Origin: Pantoea sp. Mb-10
GTDB taxonomy: Bacteria; Pseudomonadota; Gammaproteobacteria; Enterobacterales; Enterobacteriaceae
Direction: 5' to 3'
NCBI RefSeq assembly: GCF_021272205.1
Contig: NZ_JAJSDX010000001.1
Location: 558,001-622,000, forward strand
DNA length: 64,000 nucleotides
The notes below the pieces were generated by a model, which saw only the letters and a program-made list of their open reading frames with translations, had not been told where the DNA came from and made no database searches. Both the position numbers and the translations under genes were made by a program. Shown piece by piece: positions 30,981 to 40,973 of the stretch (position 1 is the stretch's first letter; each line of letters begins with the position of its first letter).

Positions 30981-33575
30981 TTAACGCTTGCGTGCCACGT
31001 TGTCGTTAAGGTGGTGATTAAACGCATCAAGCGGCATCGGCTGTCCAAGAAAATAGCCCTGTCCCTCTTCACAGGAGAGATCTTTTAGCGCCGCGAGCTG
31101 TGCTTCGGTCTCAATGCCTTCCGCCGTCACCGTGAGCGCAAACGCGCGCGCCAGCCCGACAATACCGGCAACAACCGACTGCGCCTGGGGCGATTCAGGA
31201 AACTCTTTCATCCACGATCGATCAATCTTTAATCCGTTGAACGGGAACGTCTTTAGATAACCCAGCGCGGCGTAGCCGGTGCCAAAGTCGTCCACCGTCA
31301 GGCGTACCCCCAACCCCCGCAGGCCCTGCATAATTTCCAGCGCCCGCTCCGGATGATCGAAGGTGACATTCTCCGTGATCTCCAGTTCCAGCCGCGTGGC
31401 GGGCAGGCCGCTGGCCACTAGCGCGTAGGCCACGCGCGCGATTAAATCGTTATTCCGAAACTCGACCGGCGAAATATTGACCGAGACGTAACGCGCACCG
31501 CCCCACTCGCGCGCATCGCGGCAGGCGCGCAGTAACACCCAGTCGCTGATGGCGCCAATGAGGCCGTGCTCTTCCGCCAGCGGAATAAACCTGTCCGGCG
31601 AGATCCACACGTTGTCAGCCACCTGCCAGCGAATCAGCGCCTCCGCGCCAGCCACCTCACCACTTTGCAGTTGATAGCGCGGCTGATAATAGAGTGTAAA
31701 GGCATCCTGCTGCAGCGCCTGCTCCATGGACTGCAGCAGCTGGGTGCGGGTTTCCAGCTTATTGGTCATCTCCGTGGAGTACCACACCCAGCGATCGCGT
31801 CCGCTGCTGTGCGCCTGACCAAGGGCAATATCGGCCAGCCGCAGCAGTGCTTCCGGATGCGTTGCATCTTGTGGGGCGCAGACAATGCCCATGCTGGCGG
31901 TCAGCGTGAGCTGGTGCGACCCGCTGGTGATAGGCTGTTGAATCGCGCGCTGCAGGACGCGACAGCGGTTTTCCATTCCCTGCCGCGAGCGCTCGCGCAA
32001 CAGCAGGATAAAGACGTCCCCGCCCAGACGCGCCGCCAGCTCATCCGGCCCCATCAAGCTTTGCAAGCGCTGGGAAATTTGATTAAGCACCGCGTCCCCG
32101 ACCGTGTGTCCCCACGTATCGTTGATCGGTTTGAACTGATCGAGATCCAGGCTAACCACAAACAGCAGCGCCTCGGCAGACGCCGTTTCCAGATGGGCGG
32201 TGAGGGATTCCTGCAGCTGTACGCGATTCGCCAGCCCGGTGAGCATGTCATGGCGCGACAGGAACTGGATACGCGCTTCGGCATCCACTTCTTGTGTAAC
32301 GTCGGAAACCGTGCCACGAAACCCAACCCGCGCGCCGTTGTGCCAAATACTCTTCGCCATCAGCGCGCCGATGCGCCGCTGACCGTTTGCCGCAATGAAC
32401 TGACAGCGCAGCGGCACGTCCGTGACCTCCTCCTCTTGGCGCTGTAACCAGGCCACCAGCGAGTGGCTGGGATGGGTCAGAAGCTGATCCAGCGGCCGCC
32501 CCAGCCAGCTGCTCACCGCGTGCCCGGTCTCGGTGGCAAAGCGCGCCGAGAGATAAGAGAGCCGACCTTGATCGTCGATCTCCCAAATCCAGTCGGATGC
32601 CGCCTCGGCCAGATCGCGAAAACGCGCTTCGCTGTTGGCCAGCTTGCGCTGGCTGAGCGCGAGCATTTCGAAGCGGCGATCGGAAATCGCCGCGTTACGT
32701 AACGCATGGCGAATCACCCGGCGCGTCACCACGGTCACGGCCAAGGCCGTCAGCATCAGCAGCGGCATCATGAGCCAGATTACGCTGTTACCGGGACTTT
32801 TCGCCTGCCAGCGCAGCACCAGAGGTTCGCCATCAATGACCGCCTGCTCAAGCCGGGGTTCATCCTGCGCATCGCGGGGTGAACGGGCGATACGCGGCGC
32901 GATCACATTATGCAACGCCCCCAGCCGCAGCAGTTTTTCCGGCGTCATCACCGCAATAAAGATCATCACCGAGAGTTTCTCAGTGGGCGTCTCCAGCGGC
33001 GCCACCTTGCCCGGCGTAATGGGCACGGCTACCACAATCGCGGGCTGATGGTTAACCAGCGCGTTGCGGATCACGCCCTGCTGCACATGCTGTCTGGCGC
33101 TTGCCAACAAGCGCGCGCTTTGCGTGCCCAGCCAGCTCTCCAGCCGGGCGTTGGATAAGGTACCGTGCTCCAAGGCGTAACGCGTCTGGTTATCGCTACC
33201 CACGATAAATACGCCGTCAAAGTGGTAATCTTTGTAGAGGCCGCTGCCGAAGTTCTCCTGATCCCACGCCCACGCTTTATTGATGGTCAGATGGAGGTTT
33301 TGCCATGCTTCGCCCCATGAGGCGTAGTCGCGCAGGCTGGTAAGCATGGTTTGCTGCTGCGCGGCCCACGCCTGACGCAGCACGGTTGTATCCTGCTGCA
33401 GCGACACATGGTTTTGTCGAAAAGCAATTGCCAGCACCATCAACACCGCGAGCAGCATCACGCCAAACAGCATGGCAATCAGCGTGCGCAGGCTGCGGCG
33501 TGTTGTTTGCACGGTATGCGCTTCCCTGCTCGCTCTGGCAAACAGCTGGCGGTGTCGAAGGTTATCAATGCTCAT
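30981..33575 (-). CDS. CHASE4-PAS-GGDEF-EAL protein, probable c-di-GMP phosphodiesterase
   Basis: 864-residue inner-membrane protein. Membrane segments at about 28-50 and 275-295 flank a periplasmic CHASE4-like sensor (SLRDYASWGEAW). A PAS domain (about 330-450) follows, then GGDEF and EAL domains. The GGDEF signature is degenerate (RLGGDVF), predicting no cyclase activity. The EAL domain keeps EALIRW, VSVNIS, ELEITE, VDDFGTGY, KIDRSW and AEGIET, so c-di-GMP hydrolysis is expected. It is a single-gene unit. The sensed signal is unknown. Confidence 0.9.
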   Translation of the reverse strand: MSIDNLRHRQLFARASREAHTVQTTRRSLRTLIAMLFGVMLLAVLMVLAIAFRQNHVSLQQDTTVLRQAWAAQQQTMLTSLRDYASWGEAWQNLHLTINKAWAWDQENFGSGLYKDYHFDGVFIVGSDNQTRYALEHGTLSNARLESWLGTQSARLLASARQHVQQGVIRNALVNHQPAIVVAVPITPGKVAPLETPTEKLSVMIFIAVMTPEKLLRLGALHNVIAPRIARSPRDAQDEPRLEQAVIDGEPLVLRWQAKSPGNSVIWLMMPLLMLTALAVTVVTRRVIRHALRNAAISDRRFEMLALSQRKLANSEARFRDLAEAASDWIWEIDDQGRLSYLSARFATETGHAVSSWLGRPLDQLLTHPSHSLVAWLQRQEEEVTDVPLRCQFIAANGQRRIGALMAKSIWHNGARVGFRGTVSDVTQEVDAEARIQFLSRHDMLTGLANRVQLQESLTAHLETASAEALLFVVSLDLDQFKPINDTWGHTVGDAVLNQISQRLQSLMGPDELAARLGGDVFILLLRERSRQGMENRCRVLQRAIQQPITSGSHQLTLTASMGIVCAPQDATHPEALLRLADIALGQAHSSGRDRWVWYSTEMTNKLETRTQLLQSMEQALQQDAFTLYYQPRYQLQSGEVAGAEALIRWQVADNVWISPDRFIPLAEEHGLIGAISDWVLLRACRDAREWGGARYVSVNISPVEFRNNDLIARVAYALVASGLPATRLELEITENVTFDHPERALEIMQGLRGLGVRLTVDDFGTGYAALGYLKTFPFNGLKIDRSWMKEFPESPQAQSVVAGIVGLARAFALTVTAEGIETEAQLAALKDLSCEEGQGYFLGQPMPLDAFNHHLNDNVARKR

Positions 33576-33735
33576 GCACGGTGCTCATAAAGAAAAAGGC
33601 AGCGAAGAAAGCGATCGGTAGCGCGCAGGGAGCGATCCGACCGTGTAATGATTGTTGTAGATATCGGCGAAAACAGAGCCAGATTTAGCGCGCCTTGCAG
33701 AATATTTGCGCGCCATAATTCTCCGGCGGCCGCTC

Positions 33736-33764
33736 TCGACAGCGATCGGTGCCGTTGCTACTAT
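33736..33764 (+). promoter_or_regulatory. candidate promoter of the CPBP gene
   Basis: TCGACA and TACTAT separated by 17 bp. The -10 ends 28 bp before the ATG at 33793, which supports that start over in-frame ATGs at 33706 and 33763. Confidence 0.5.
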
Positions 33765-33792
33765 GCCTGCTCCTCTGCCCATTGAGCCGCCT

Positions 33793-34440
33793 ATGGACAC
33801 CCAATCCGACAAAGTGACACTGACGCTGTTTTACGCCGGTAGCTTTGTGGTTTATTACCTTGTGACCATGCTGATTACGCTGTTTCCCAACTACGGGGCG
33901 CTGCGCAATAACGGCTTGCTGGTGCCGGTGCTTTGCCTGGTGGAATTTGCGGTGATCTACCCGCTCTACCGCTTCTATTGCCAGCGCCGTTCCGATATTC
34001 CGCTGGGCTATTTACGTCCCGTTCAGGCGCTGGTGTTTGTGCTGGGGCTGTTTATCTTGATGGTAGCGCAGACGCAGTTTCTACAGCCGGAAGGGTGGCT
34101 CATCGCGCAGAGTCAGCAAGGTCGCAGCTCCATGCTGATGCTTCTGCTCACTGCAGTGCTGCTGGCGCCGGTATTTGAAGAGGTGTTATTTCGCGGGTTC
34201 TTGCTGCAAGGGTTTCTACTGTGGGCCCCGAAAAGCCGCTTTGCCTGTATGCTGCTCACCTCCCTGCTGTTTGCTGCGCTGCATACCCAGTATGTGCATT
34301 GGGAGACAATCGCGGTGTTAACGCTGTTCTCACTGCTGCTGTGCTACGCCCGCTTGCGCAGCAACAGCCTTGCGCTGCCGATTTTCCTGCATACGCTTAA
34401 CAACCTTATCGCGATTTTACCCGCCTGGTTTTACGCCTAA
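33793..34440 (+). CDS. CPBP family intramembrane metalloprotease
   Basis: 215 residues from MDTQSDKV with about six hydrophobic segments. The CPBP (Abi/Rce1-like) motifs are present in order: EEVLFRG, FAALHTQ and FLHTLNN, which supply the Glu and His residues of the active site. In bacteria such proteins are linked to membrane protein processing or bacteriocin immunity; the substrate here is unknown. The start depends on the promoter candidate at 33736-33764, and no strong ribosome-binding site is seen. Confidence 0.8.
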   Translation: MDTQSDKVTLTLFYAGSFVVYYLVTMLITLFPNYGALRNNGLLVPVLCLVEFAVIYPLYRFYCQRRSDIPLGYLRPVQALVFVLGLFILMVAQTQFLQPEGWLIAQSQQGRSSMLMLLLTAVLLAPVFEEVLFRGFLLQGFLLWAPKSRFACMLLTSLLFAALHTQYVHWETIAVLTLFSLLLCYARLRSNSLALPIFLHTLNNLIAILPAWFYA

Positions 34441-34463
34441 AAACAGCGCGATAATCGCGCTGT
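34437..34463 (-). terminator. terminator of the 34479 gene
   Basis: Stem ACAGCGCG/CGCGCTGT with a 5-nt loop followed, on the minus strand, by TTTTT, 16 nt after the leftward gene's stop. It overlaps the end of the convergent CPBP gene and may act both ways. Confidence 0.7.
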
Positions 34464-34478
34464 GCACCCGATAACGCG

Positions 34479-34664
34479 TCAGGAGATCGCCGAGTCTTTC
34501 TGCTTGTCCGCTTCAAAATGCGCTTTAAATTGCTCGTAGATTGAGATCATGTTGGATGCATCACCGTGCAGCGGGCTCAGTTTTCCGGCGCGCACCAGTT
34601 CAATCACCAACTGTAAAGCCGCTTGCTTTGGGCTGCTCGCGGGATGGGCAATGTCATGTGTCAT
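34479..34664 (-). CDS. small hypothetical protein (61 aa)
   Basis: 61 residues, no signal or membrane segment, predicted mostly helical (KQAALQLVIELVRAGKLSPL, SIYEQFKAHFEADKQK). GGAGTAG precedes the ATG by 5-6 nt and a clear terminator follows, which supports a real gene. I do not recognise the family. It is convergent with the CPBP protease gene. Confidence 0.65.
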   Translation of the reverse strand: MTHDIAHPASSPKQAALQLVIELVRAGKLSPLHGDASNMISIYEQFKAHFEADKQKDSAIS

Positions 34665-34779
34665 AAACTACTCCATTAGGTTCGTTAGGCTGCACAGTTT
34701 AGCCCAAATTACGCGGCGTTGACGCATTCGGCTGGCGATAATCCCCGCAGTCGCACCGTGCCGTTGCGCATGGCGATCA

Positions 34780-34806
34780 TTGACGATTTAAGCGTTTAGC
34801 TATAAT
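34780..34806 (+). promoter_or_regulatory. candidate promoter (TTGACG/TATAAT)
   Basis: A consensus -10 TATAAT and -35 TTGACG 15 bp apart, upstream of the small gene at 34872. The spacer is shorter than the usual 17 bp. Confidence 0.55.
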
Positions 34807-34871
34807 GGTTTTAAAAGGGAACACGCAGTCACACATTCCGTACCACGCGAAGGTGTTAAAGGAGCCTGAAC

Positions 34872-35042
34872 ATGCTGATTGGTTTTGTGTTGTTAGTGAG
34901 CGCATGTGGTCATGACGCCTGTGACGCCTTGCCGGTCTCTGAGCGTATCTATCCCACTAAGGTAGCCTGCGAGCAGATGGCCGATCGTATTCATAAAGTT
35001 CGCCCCAACGTGGTGTTATTGTGTGGCGAAGTCCACCGCTAA
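34872..35042 (+). CDS. small Cys-containing protein, possibly YebW/DUF1482-like
   Basis: 56 residues with AAAGGAG 7 nt before the ATG. A short hydrophobic N-terminus (MLIGFVLLVSAC) is followed by four further Cys-containing or charged stretches (HDACDAL, VACEQM, LLCGEVHR). The spacing resembles E. coli YebW, a DUF1482 protein of unknown function, but similarity is limited and I infer the family. A good promoter lies upstream. Confidence 0.6.
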   Translation: MLIGFVLLVSACGHDACDALPVSERIYPTKVACEQMADRIHKVRPNVVLLCGEVHR

Positions 35043-35151
35043 TCCCGTGACAGCGCGTTAACTTTGTACAAAAAGACGCCAGGGCGCTTGCAGGATTTGC
35101 GCCTAACGTTCAAAATATAAGCCGCTTTACACTATCACCGTTGTGAATCCC

Positions 35152-35391
35152 ATGAAAAATACGCGCCCCCGCCGTCCGCATGGACGTTGGGTTTATTACA
35201 TTTTATATGACGGTATTCTCTGGCCTTGTCCGGTACGCTGGGAGTGGGAAAGCGGCTTCGGCGGCTGGCTGCCGTTTTATTACTCGCCAACCTTTGAGTT
35301 TGTGGCGGGCGACCCGCGTAAAGCCTACCGTATTGCACGTCACAATGTGCGCGGGTTGCGCGTGCCCGAAGCGCAGGACGAGTACGCCTGA
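35152..35391 (+). CDS. small hypothetical aromatic-rich protein
   Basis: 79 residues from the ATG at 35152; an in-frame GTG at 35143 is possible. It is rich in Trp, Tyr and Phe (RWVYYILYDGILWPCPVRWEWESGFGGWLPFYYSPTFEF), then basic (YRIARHNVRGLR). The even composition and length suggest a soluble cytoplasmic protein. I do not recognise the family. The ribosome-binding site is poor, so the start is uncertain. Confidence 0.55.
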   Translation: MKNTRPRRPHGRWVYYILYDGILWPCPVRWEWESGFGGWLPFYYSPTFEFVAGDPRKAYRIARHNVRGLRVPEAQDEYA

Positions 35392-35517
35392 GCGTCCTGC
35401 AGGCACACCACAGTTTCTTTGCGGCTCGCGTTGTAAGCGCGCCTCTCCCCAGCGAAAAAGCAACGATGCGCCCGTAGGCGCACCGTGTTATCTCTCGCTG
35501 ATATCCTTACAAGGCGA

Positions 35518-35946
35518 TCAATTATTTAGCGTGTAATCCAGCGTGATCTCCGCATTCAACACCTGCGAAACCGGGCAGCCGGCTTTGGCTTTCTGGATGA
35601 TCTCGTCAAATTTAGCGCTATCAATGCCCGGCAGTACAACGGTGCTGGTCAACGCAATTTTGGTAATGGCAAAGCCATCGCCTTTCTTGTCCAGCGACAC
35701 GTCGGCGGTGGTATCGATGCTGGTCGGTGGGTGTCCCTCCTGGCCAAGCATCAGCGACAGCGCCATTGAAAAACAGGCGGCATGGGCTGCACCGATTAAC
35801 TCTTCCGGGTTGGTGCCTTTTTGCCCTTCGAAACGGGTGTTAAAACCATAAGGTTGCTGATTCAGCACACCGCTTTCGGTGCTGACTGTGCCTTTGCCTT
35901 TGATGTCACCTTCCCAATGGGCCGATCCTTTCTTGTGAATGGTCAT
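35518..35946 (-). CDS. osmC: osmotically inducible peroxiredoxin OsmC
   Basis: 142 residues from the ATG at 35946 (AGGAGGA upstream), nearly identical to E. coli OsmC. It reduces organic hydroperoxides. The peroxidatic Cys lies in AAHAACFSMALSLML and the resolving Cys in KAGCPVSQVLNAEI. The N-terminal MTIHKKGSAHWEGDIKGKG lacks one Arg present in E. coli. In E. coli it is induced by sigma-S and RcsB; I did not identify those sites here. Confidence 0.97.
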   Translation of the reverse strand: MTIHKKGSAHWEGDIKGKGTVSTESGVLNQQPYGFNTRFEGQKGTNPEELIGAAHAACFSMALSLMLGQEGHPPTSIDTTADVSLDKKGDGFAITKIALTSTVVLPGIDSAKFDEIIQKAKAGCPVSQVLNAEITLDYTLNN

Positions 35947-36019
35947 GTCGTTCCTCCTGTTAGTCAGACAGGTAAAGAGTATAGACAACCTCGCGGGTTT
36001 TGCCGGGTTCGCGCACCGC

Positions 36020-37192
36020 TTAGGGCGCGTTCAGCCCCGCCTCTTTTAACAGCATATCGGCTTGTACCAGCGCATCGCGGCCGATTTCACGGATCGACTT
36101 CACGCCAGTCAGGGTCATCGCCACGCGCATCTCTTTTTCGACCAGCGTCAGCAGATTTTCCACGCCCTGCTGCCCGTGCGTGGCCAACGCATAAATAAAG
36201 GCGCGCCCCAGTAGCACACTGTCCGCACCCAAGGCGATCATGCGCACGACATCCAGTCCGTTACGGATGCCGCTGTCGGCGAGCAGCGCGATCTCCCCTT
36301 TGACCGCATCGGCAATGGCGGGCAGCGCGCGCGCGGTGGACAGCACGCCATCCAGCTGGCGTCCTCCGTGATTCGACACCACGATGCCGTCTGCACCAAA
36401 ACGCACCGCATCGCGTGCGTCTTCCGCGTCCAGAATCCCTTTGATCACCATCGGGCCATCCCAGAACTCGCGGATCCACTCCAGATCTTTCCACGAGATT
36501 GACGGATCGAAATTGGCTGCCAGCCAGCCAATATAATCTTCCAGTCCGGTAGGCTTGCCGAGGTAGGCCGAGATGTTGCCAAGGTCGTGCGGACGACCGT
36601 TGAGCCCCACATCCCATGCCCACTGCGGATGCGTCACCGCCTGCCAGTAACGACGCAGCGCCGCATGCGGGCCACTCATGCCGGAATGCGCATCGCGGTA
36701 GCGTGCGCCGGGCGTCGGCATATCCACCGTAAACACCAGCGTGGTGCAGCCAGCGGCTTTGGCGCGCTCCAGGGCATTGCGCATAAAACCGCGATCGCGC
36801 AGCACATAGAGCTGAAACCACATGGGCCGATCGATAGCGGGCGCAACCTCTTCAATCGGACAGAGCGACACGGTGGAAAGCGTAAACGGGATGCCCTTTT
36901 TCGCCGCTGCACGCGCCGCCTGCACTTCGCCACGCCGCGCATACATGCCGCACAATCCCACCGGTGCCAGCGCCACCGGCATGGACAGCGTCTCGTTAAA
37001 CAGCGTAGTTTCGAGGCTAAGATCGGACATGTTCTTCAGCACCCGCTGACGCAGCGCCACGTCAGAGAGATCGGCGACGTTGCGCGCCAGCGTATGCTCC
37101 GCATAGGCGCCGCCGTCCAGGTAATGAAACAGAAAAGGCGGCAATTTACGCTGTGCGGCAGCGCGATAGTCACTGGCAGCCGAGATGATCAT
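36020..37192 (-). CDS. lldD: L-lactate dehydrogenase (quinone), LldD
   Basis: 390-residue FMN-dependent, membrane-associated enzyme oxidising L-lactate to pyruvate and passing electrons to quinone. FMN-oxidase landmarks are present: [26 protein letters not shown], and [10 protein letters not shown], with the catalytic His, followed by [25 protein letters not shown]. It overlaps lldR by 4 nt and closes the lldPRD operon. Confidence 0.97.
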   Translation of the reverse strand: MIISAASDYRAAAQRKLPPFLFHYLDGGAYAEHTLARNVADLSDVALRQRVLKNMSDLSLETTLFNETLSMPVALAPVGLCGMYARRGEVQAARAAAKKGIPFTLSTVSLCPIEEVAPAIDRPMWFQLYVLRDRGFMRNALERAKAAGCTTLVFTVDMPTPGARYRDAHSGMSGPHAALRRYWQAVTHPQWAWDVGLNGRPHDLGNISAYLGKPTGLEDYIGWLAANFDPSISWKDLEWIREFWDGPMVIKGILDAEDARDAVRFGADGIVVSNHGGRQLDGVLSTARALPAIADAVKGEIALLADSGIRNGLDVVRMIALGADSVLLGRAFIYALATHGQQGVENLLTLVEKEMRVAMTLTGVKSIREIGRDALVQADMLLKEAGLNAP

Positions 37193-37977
37193 CCATTGTT
37201 CTCCTTGCGATTCTCTTTTATCTGGCCGGGTAGCCGCGTAATGCGCGCCTGCCGGGCCTCATCTTCATGAAGGGATTTCAGGGTGGTGTGGACAAAGCCA
37301 AGATGATCCATCGCCGCCTGACGCGCGGCCTCAGCCTCTCCGGCCATCACCGCGTCAAACAGCGCCTGATGCTGCTCATTGAGGCGATTAAAAATCACCG
37401 GCTGGGTGTACATGCGCTGGCGGCTATGCAGCACCGACGATTGCAGCAAATCAAAAAAGCCGCGCATGGTGTGCAGCAGCACCACGTTATGCGAGGCCTC
37501 GGCAATGGCGAGGTGAAAGCGCAGGTCAGCCTGGGCGGCGAGATCGGGATCGTCACAGTCATGCAGCTTGAGCAGCGCATCAAAGGCGAGGCGTAATTTC
37601 TCTTTGTCCGCCTCGGTAGCGCGCATGGCGGCATGCCAGGCGGTGCTAGCTTCAATGGCGTGGCGCGCTTCCAGAATATCCCAGCGGTAGTCAGGATCGT
37701 CCGCCAGCAGCTGACGGATGGGCTCCACAATCTGCTGCTCAGCCCAGGGTTCGCCGGACGCGCTGACCCAGGTTCCGCCGCCGCGTTTGCTGGTTAACTC
37801 GCCGCGACTGATCAGCTGCTGGATCGCCTCACGCAAGGAGGAGCGCGAGACGCCCAACATCGCCGCCAGCTGACGCTCCGCCGGCAGGCGCATGCCGGGC
37901 TGCAAATGCTGTGCGTGAATCCAGGCGCGCAGGCGATCGCGCAGCGTGTCGCCTGCACGGGGCGTGTCGAGGGTCAT
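37189..37977 (-). CDS. lldR: L-lactate-responsive regulator LldR
   Basis: 262-residue GntR/FadR-family regulator: winged helix at residues 10-75 ([31 protein letters not shown]) and an all-helical FCD effector domain with metal-binding pattern [14 protein letters not shown]. It is encoded between lldP and lldD with 4-nt overlaps on both sides. Two FadR-type operators lie upstream of lldP, which it presumably controls in response to lactate. Confidence 0.96.
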   Translation of the reverse strand: MTLDTPRAGDTLRDRLRAWIHAQHLQPGMRLPAERQLAAMLGVSRSSLREAIQQLISRGELTSKRGGGTWVSASGEPWAEQQIVEPIRQLLADDPDYRWDILEARHAIEASTAWHAAMRATEADKEKLRLAFDALLKLHDCDDPDLAAQADLRFHLAIAEASHNVVLLHTMRGFFDLLQSSVLHSRQRMYTQPVIFNRLNEQHQALFDAVMAGEAEAARQAAMDHLGFVHTTLKSLHEDEARQARITRLPGQIKENRKENNG

Positions 37978-39626
37978 GGGATCATCCAGGTCAAGACATA
38001 CGCCTGAAGCGTGGTAATCACGCCAACCAGGCAGGTGAAAATCAAGCTGTGCTTGACGGTAAAACGGAACAGATCCGACTCTTTGCCTACCAGACCAACC
38101 GCCGCGCAGGCAATGGCGATCGACTGTGGCGAAATCATCTTACCGGTGACGCCGCCGGTGGTGTTGGCCGCCACCAGCAGCACATCCGATACGCCAATCT
38201 GCTGGGCCGTGGTGGCCTGCAATGCGGCAAACAGTGCGTTGGAGGACGTGTCCGAGCCGGTGAGAAACACGCCGAGCCAGCCAAGGAACGGAGAGAAAAA
38301 CGTGAAGGCGCTGCCCGTGTGCGCCAACGCCAGCGCCAGCGTGGCCGACAGGCCGGAATAGTTGGCGATAAAGGCAAAGGCCAGCACCATGCCAATGGAG
38401 TAAATCGGCAGCGCCAGCTCCTTCAGCGTCTCCGCGAACGTATGCAGCGCCGCCGCGGGCTTCATGCGCAGCCAGATAATTGACAGGAGTGCGGCCACCA
38501 AAATGGCGGTGCCGGTGGCCGAGACCGCGTCGAATTTGAACAGGGCGGGATACGGGGTCGCCGCGCTGACCACCGGCGGCATCCGCGCAATGCCTTCATG
38601 CAGCAGCGGCACCGGCACGCTTAGCACCCAGTCATAGAGCGCGCCCCCTTTGGCAAACAGCGCCTTGAACGGCGGAATGCTCCACAGCGTGACCGTGGCG
38701 GTCAAAAACAGAAACGGCATCCACGCGCGGATGATCTGCGCCAGCGAATAGCGCACCGGCGCAGTGCTCGCTTCATCCTGACGATTTTTTTCATCAAAGC
38801 GGAAAATGCGTACCGGCTTCCAGCGGCGCAGAAACAGCGTCAGGCAGATCAGCGACGCCAGCGAAGAGATGATGTCTGGCAGCTCGGGGCCGAGGAAATT
38901 TGAGCTCAGAAACTGGGCCAGCGCGAACGAGCCGCCCGCGACCATCACCGCAGGCCAGGTCTCTTTAACGCCGCGCCAGCCATCCATGATCGCCATGATC
39001 CAAAACAGCACCACCAGCGTGAGAAATGGCAGCTGACGCCCCGCCATCTGTCCGATGTGGAAGCTGTCCAGTCCGGTGACCTGGCCTGCGACAATAATCG
39101 GAATGCCCATGGCGCCAAACGCCACCGGCGCGGTATTGACGATCAGGCACAGCCCCGCGGCGTAAAGCGGGTTGAACCCCAGCCCTACGAGTAGCGCGGC
39201 GGTGATCGCCACTGGTGCACCAAAGCCCGCCGCACCTTCCAGAAAGGCACCAAACGAGAAGCCGACAATCAGCATCTGCAAGCGCTGATCGTGAGTGATT
39301 GAGAGAATCGAGGCGCGAATGATATCGAACTGGCCGGTTTTCACCGAGATTTTATAGACAAACACCGCCGCGACGATGATCCAGGCAATCGGCCACAGGC
39401 CATAGAAAAAACCAAACGCCACCGACGCCAGCGCCTGCCCCAGCGGCATACCGTAGAGAAACAGCGCCACCAGCAGCGCAATCACCACCGTCGCCGTTCC
39501 CGCCAGATAGCCTTTTAACTTGAGTTTAATCAGCGCAAAAAAGAAGAACACAATCGGGATCACCGCCACCAGGCTGGAGAGCCATAAATTATTGAGGGGA
39601 TCGTAGTTTTGTTGCCATACCTGCAT
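37974..39626 (-). CDS. lldP: L-lactate permease LldP
   Basis: 550-residue inner-membrane lactate:proton symporter. It matches E. coli LldP (551) over its full length, for example [24 protein letters not shown] and [25 protein letters not shown]. The start [10 protein letters not shown] at 39626 agrees with E. coli MNLWQQNYDP; 13 further upstream codons are open but not family-like. It is the first gene of the lldPRD operon. Confidence 0.96.
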   Translation of the reverse strand: MQVWQQNYDPLNNLWLSSLVAVIPIVFFFFALIKLKLKGYLAGTATVVIALLVALFLYGMPLGQALASVAFGFFYGLWPIAWIIVAAVFVYKISVKTGQFDIIRASILSITHDQRLQMLIVGFSFGAFLEGAAGFGAPVAITAALLVGLGFNPLYAAGLCLIVNTAPVAFGAMGIPIIVAGQVTGLDSFHIGQMAGRQLPFLTLVVLFWIMAIMDGWRGVKETWPAVMVAGGSFALAQFLSSNFLGPELPDIISSLASLICLTLFLRRWKPVRIFRFDEKNRQDEASTAPVRYSLAQIIRAWMPFLFLTATVTLWSIPPFKALFAKGGALYDWVLSVPVPLLHEGIARMPPVVSAATPYPALFKFDAVSATGTAILVAALLSIIWLRMKPAAALHTFAETLKELALPIYSIGMVLAFAFIANYSGLSATLALALAHTGSAFTFFSPFLGWLGVFLTGSDTSSNALFAALQATTAQQIGVSDVLLVAANTTGGVTGKMISPQSIAIACAAVGLVGKESDLFRFTVKHSLIFTCLVGVITTLQAYVLTWMIP

Positions 39627-39705
39627 GCCGCTGTCTCCAGAGATGACCTGTTCATTGCCGCGCAACGGTTAGAGGCATTGCACCAGCGTCTCACCTCCGC
39701 CGCAA

Positions 39706-39720
39706 ATTGGTAGGACCAAT
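39706..39720. promoter_or_regulatory. LldR operator, promoter-proximal
   Basis: ATTGGTAGGACCAAT, a perfect inverted repeat (ATTGGT/ACCAAT) of the FadR-family TTGGT-N3-ACCAA type, 80 bp before lldP. It pairs with an identical site 124 bp away. Confidence 0.85.
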
Positions 39721-39829
39721 CTAGCCATGGAAGCGCTATGGCTGAATAGTTAACGGAGTGTTAATGCAACGCAACGGGTTGGCGGAGGTATTTTGTGCAT
39801 CTGTGATAGGGGAAGCAGGGTGAAGGGGG

Positions 39830-39844
39830 ATTGGTAGGACCAAT
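39830..39844. promoter_or_regulatory. LldR operator, distal
   Basis: The identical 15-mer ATTGGTAGGACCAAT. Two operators about 124 bp apart recall the E. coli lldP arrangement in which sites flank the promoter and allow DNA looping. The repeat element begins immediately beyond this site. Confidence 0.85.
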
Positions 39845-40020
39845 TGGGGCCACGGGCTGTGGCGGGGCTTTTGCCGCAGGCAGCGGCAGGTGCTTTTGCC
39901 ACAAGCCGTGGCGGGGCTTTTGCCGCAGGCAGCGGGCCACAAGCCGTGGCGGGTGCTTTCTCGCTGGCGCGGAGCGACTTTCGTTCGCCACAGGCTGTGG
40001 CAGGTGCCTTTGCCGCGTAG

Positions 40021-40248
40021 CGGCGACCGAGCAGAGGGCGCCAGGCCGCGCCCTCTGCACTCCCCGGCCCTGCGCCAGCCCCGCTCGCCGCTGCGCGGTG
40101 CCTTCACTCCCTCAGCCTTCCTGACGGACCGGCGTCGATTCGCTCCTGCTCAACGCCGCCTCTCGCGGCATCCATGCCGCTCGCCCTGGAAGGCCTCACT
40201 CGTTCAGCGAGTGGGGATGGCGCTTCACAACCCCCGCTGCACGCCATG
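40021..40248 (-). repeat. repeat module C, copy 2
   Basis: About 228 bp, over 90 percent identical by eye to 9061-9286 (inverted) and 46267-46490 (inverted). It begins on the plus strand with the 10-bp stem GCAGAGGGCG/CGCCCTCTGC. Confidence 0.88.
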
Positions 40249-40266
40249 ATTTTTTTGTAGCAACCG

Positions 40267-40640
40267 CGTGGCTTTAAGACTTTTAAGTAACACCCTGCCC
40301 ATGCGGCGTTAAGAAAACCCATCTTTCGTGTTTTTGACTTTAAACGCCAGTGCGTGGCTGAAGACTTTTAAGTAACACCCCGCCCGTGCGGCGCTGAGCA
40401 AACCCATCTTTCGTGTTTTTGAGTTTAAACGCCAGTGCGTGGCTGAAGACTTTTAAGTAACACCCCGCCCGTGCGGCGCTGAGCAAACCCATCTTTCGTG
40501 TTTTTGACTTTAAACGCCAGTGCGTGGCTGAAGACTTTTAAGTAACACCCCGCCCGTGCGGCGCTGAGCAAACCCATCTTTCGTGTTTTTGACTTTAAAC
40601 GCCAGTGCGTGGCTGAAGACTTTTAAGTAACTCCTGCCCG
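40267..40640 (-). repeat. 85-bp tandem array in the linker of copy 2
   Basis: Units begin at 40267, 40353, 40438, 40523 and 40608 with CGTGGCTGAAGACTTTTAAG. The first is 86 bp with a few changes, the middle three are almost identical, and the last is truncated. Single diverged units of the same sequence occupy the linkers of copies 1 (about 8951-9036) and 3. Confidence 0.95.
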
Positions 40641-40769
40641 CGCGGTGTTAATCAGAAGCCCTATCTGGCTTTTGTCTTCTGTTTTCTGTCTTTTTCAGCC
40701 AGTCACTGTCTTCGCAGACCAGCCTACGGCCCCCCCAGACAACACCGCACAGAAAAAAAGAAAAGATAC

Positions 40770-40973
40770 CCACAGGCGGGGGTGTTGAGCGCCATCCGGA
40801 GCGCCGAACGGAGCGTGACGGCCAGGACGAAGCGGCATGGATGCCGCTGAGAGCGCGGAATGAGCCAGGGATGGCGAATCCGCGCGGTCCTTGAGGCCGT
40901 TGCGGCGGAGTGAGGGAACAGCGCAGGCTGGCGCAGGGCGCGGATTGCAAAGGGCCGCGCCCATCGGCCCTTT
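40770..40973 (-). repeat. repeat module B, copy 2
   Basis: Inverted copy of 8571-8777 and 45803-46009 with scattered substitutions. The stem AAAGGGCC/GGCCCTTT is retained, and GCGGCAT/ATGCCGC is here perfect. Confidence 0.88.

Noticed and set aside
40267..40640. CRISPR array
   Set aside because: The 85-bp units are contiguous with no unique spacers and no cas genes are nearby, so it is a plain tandem repeat.
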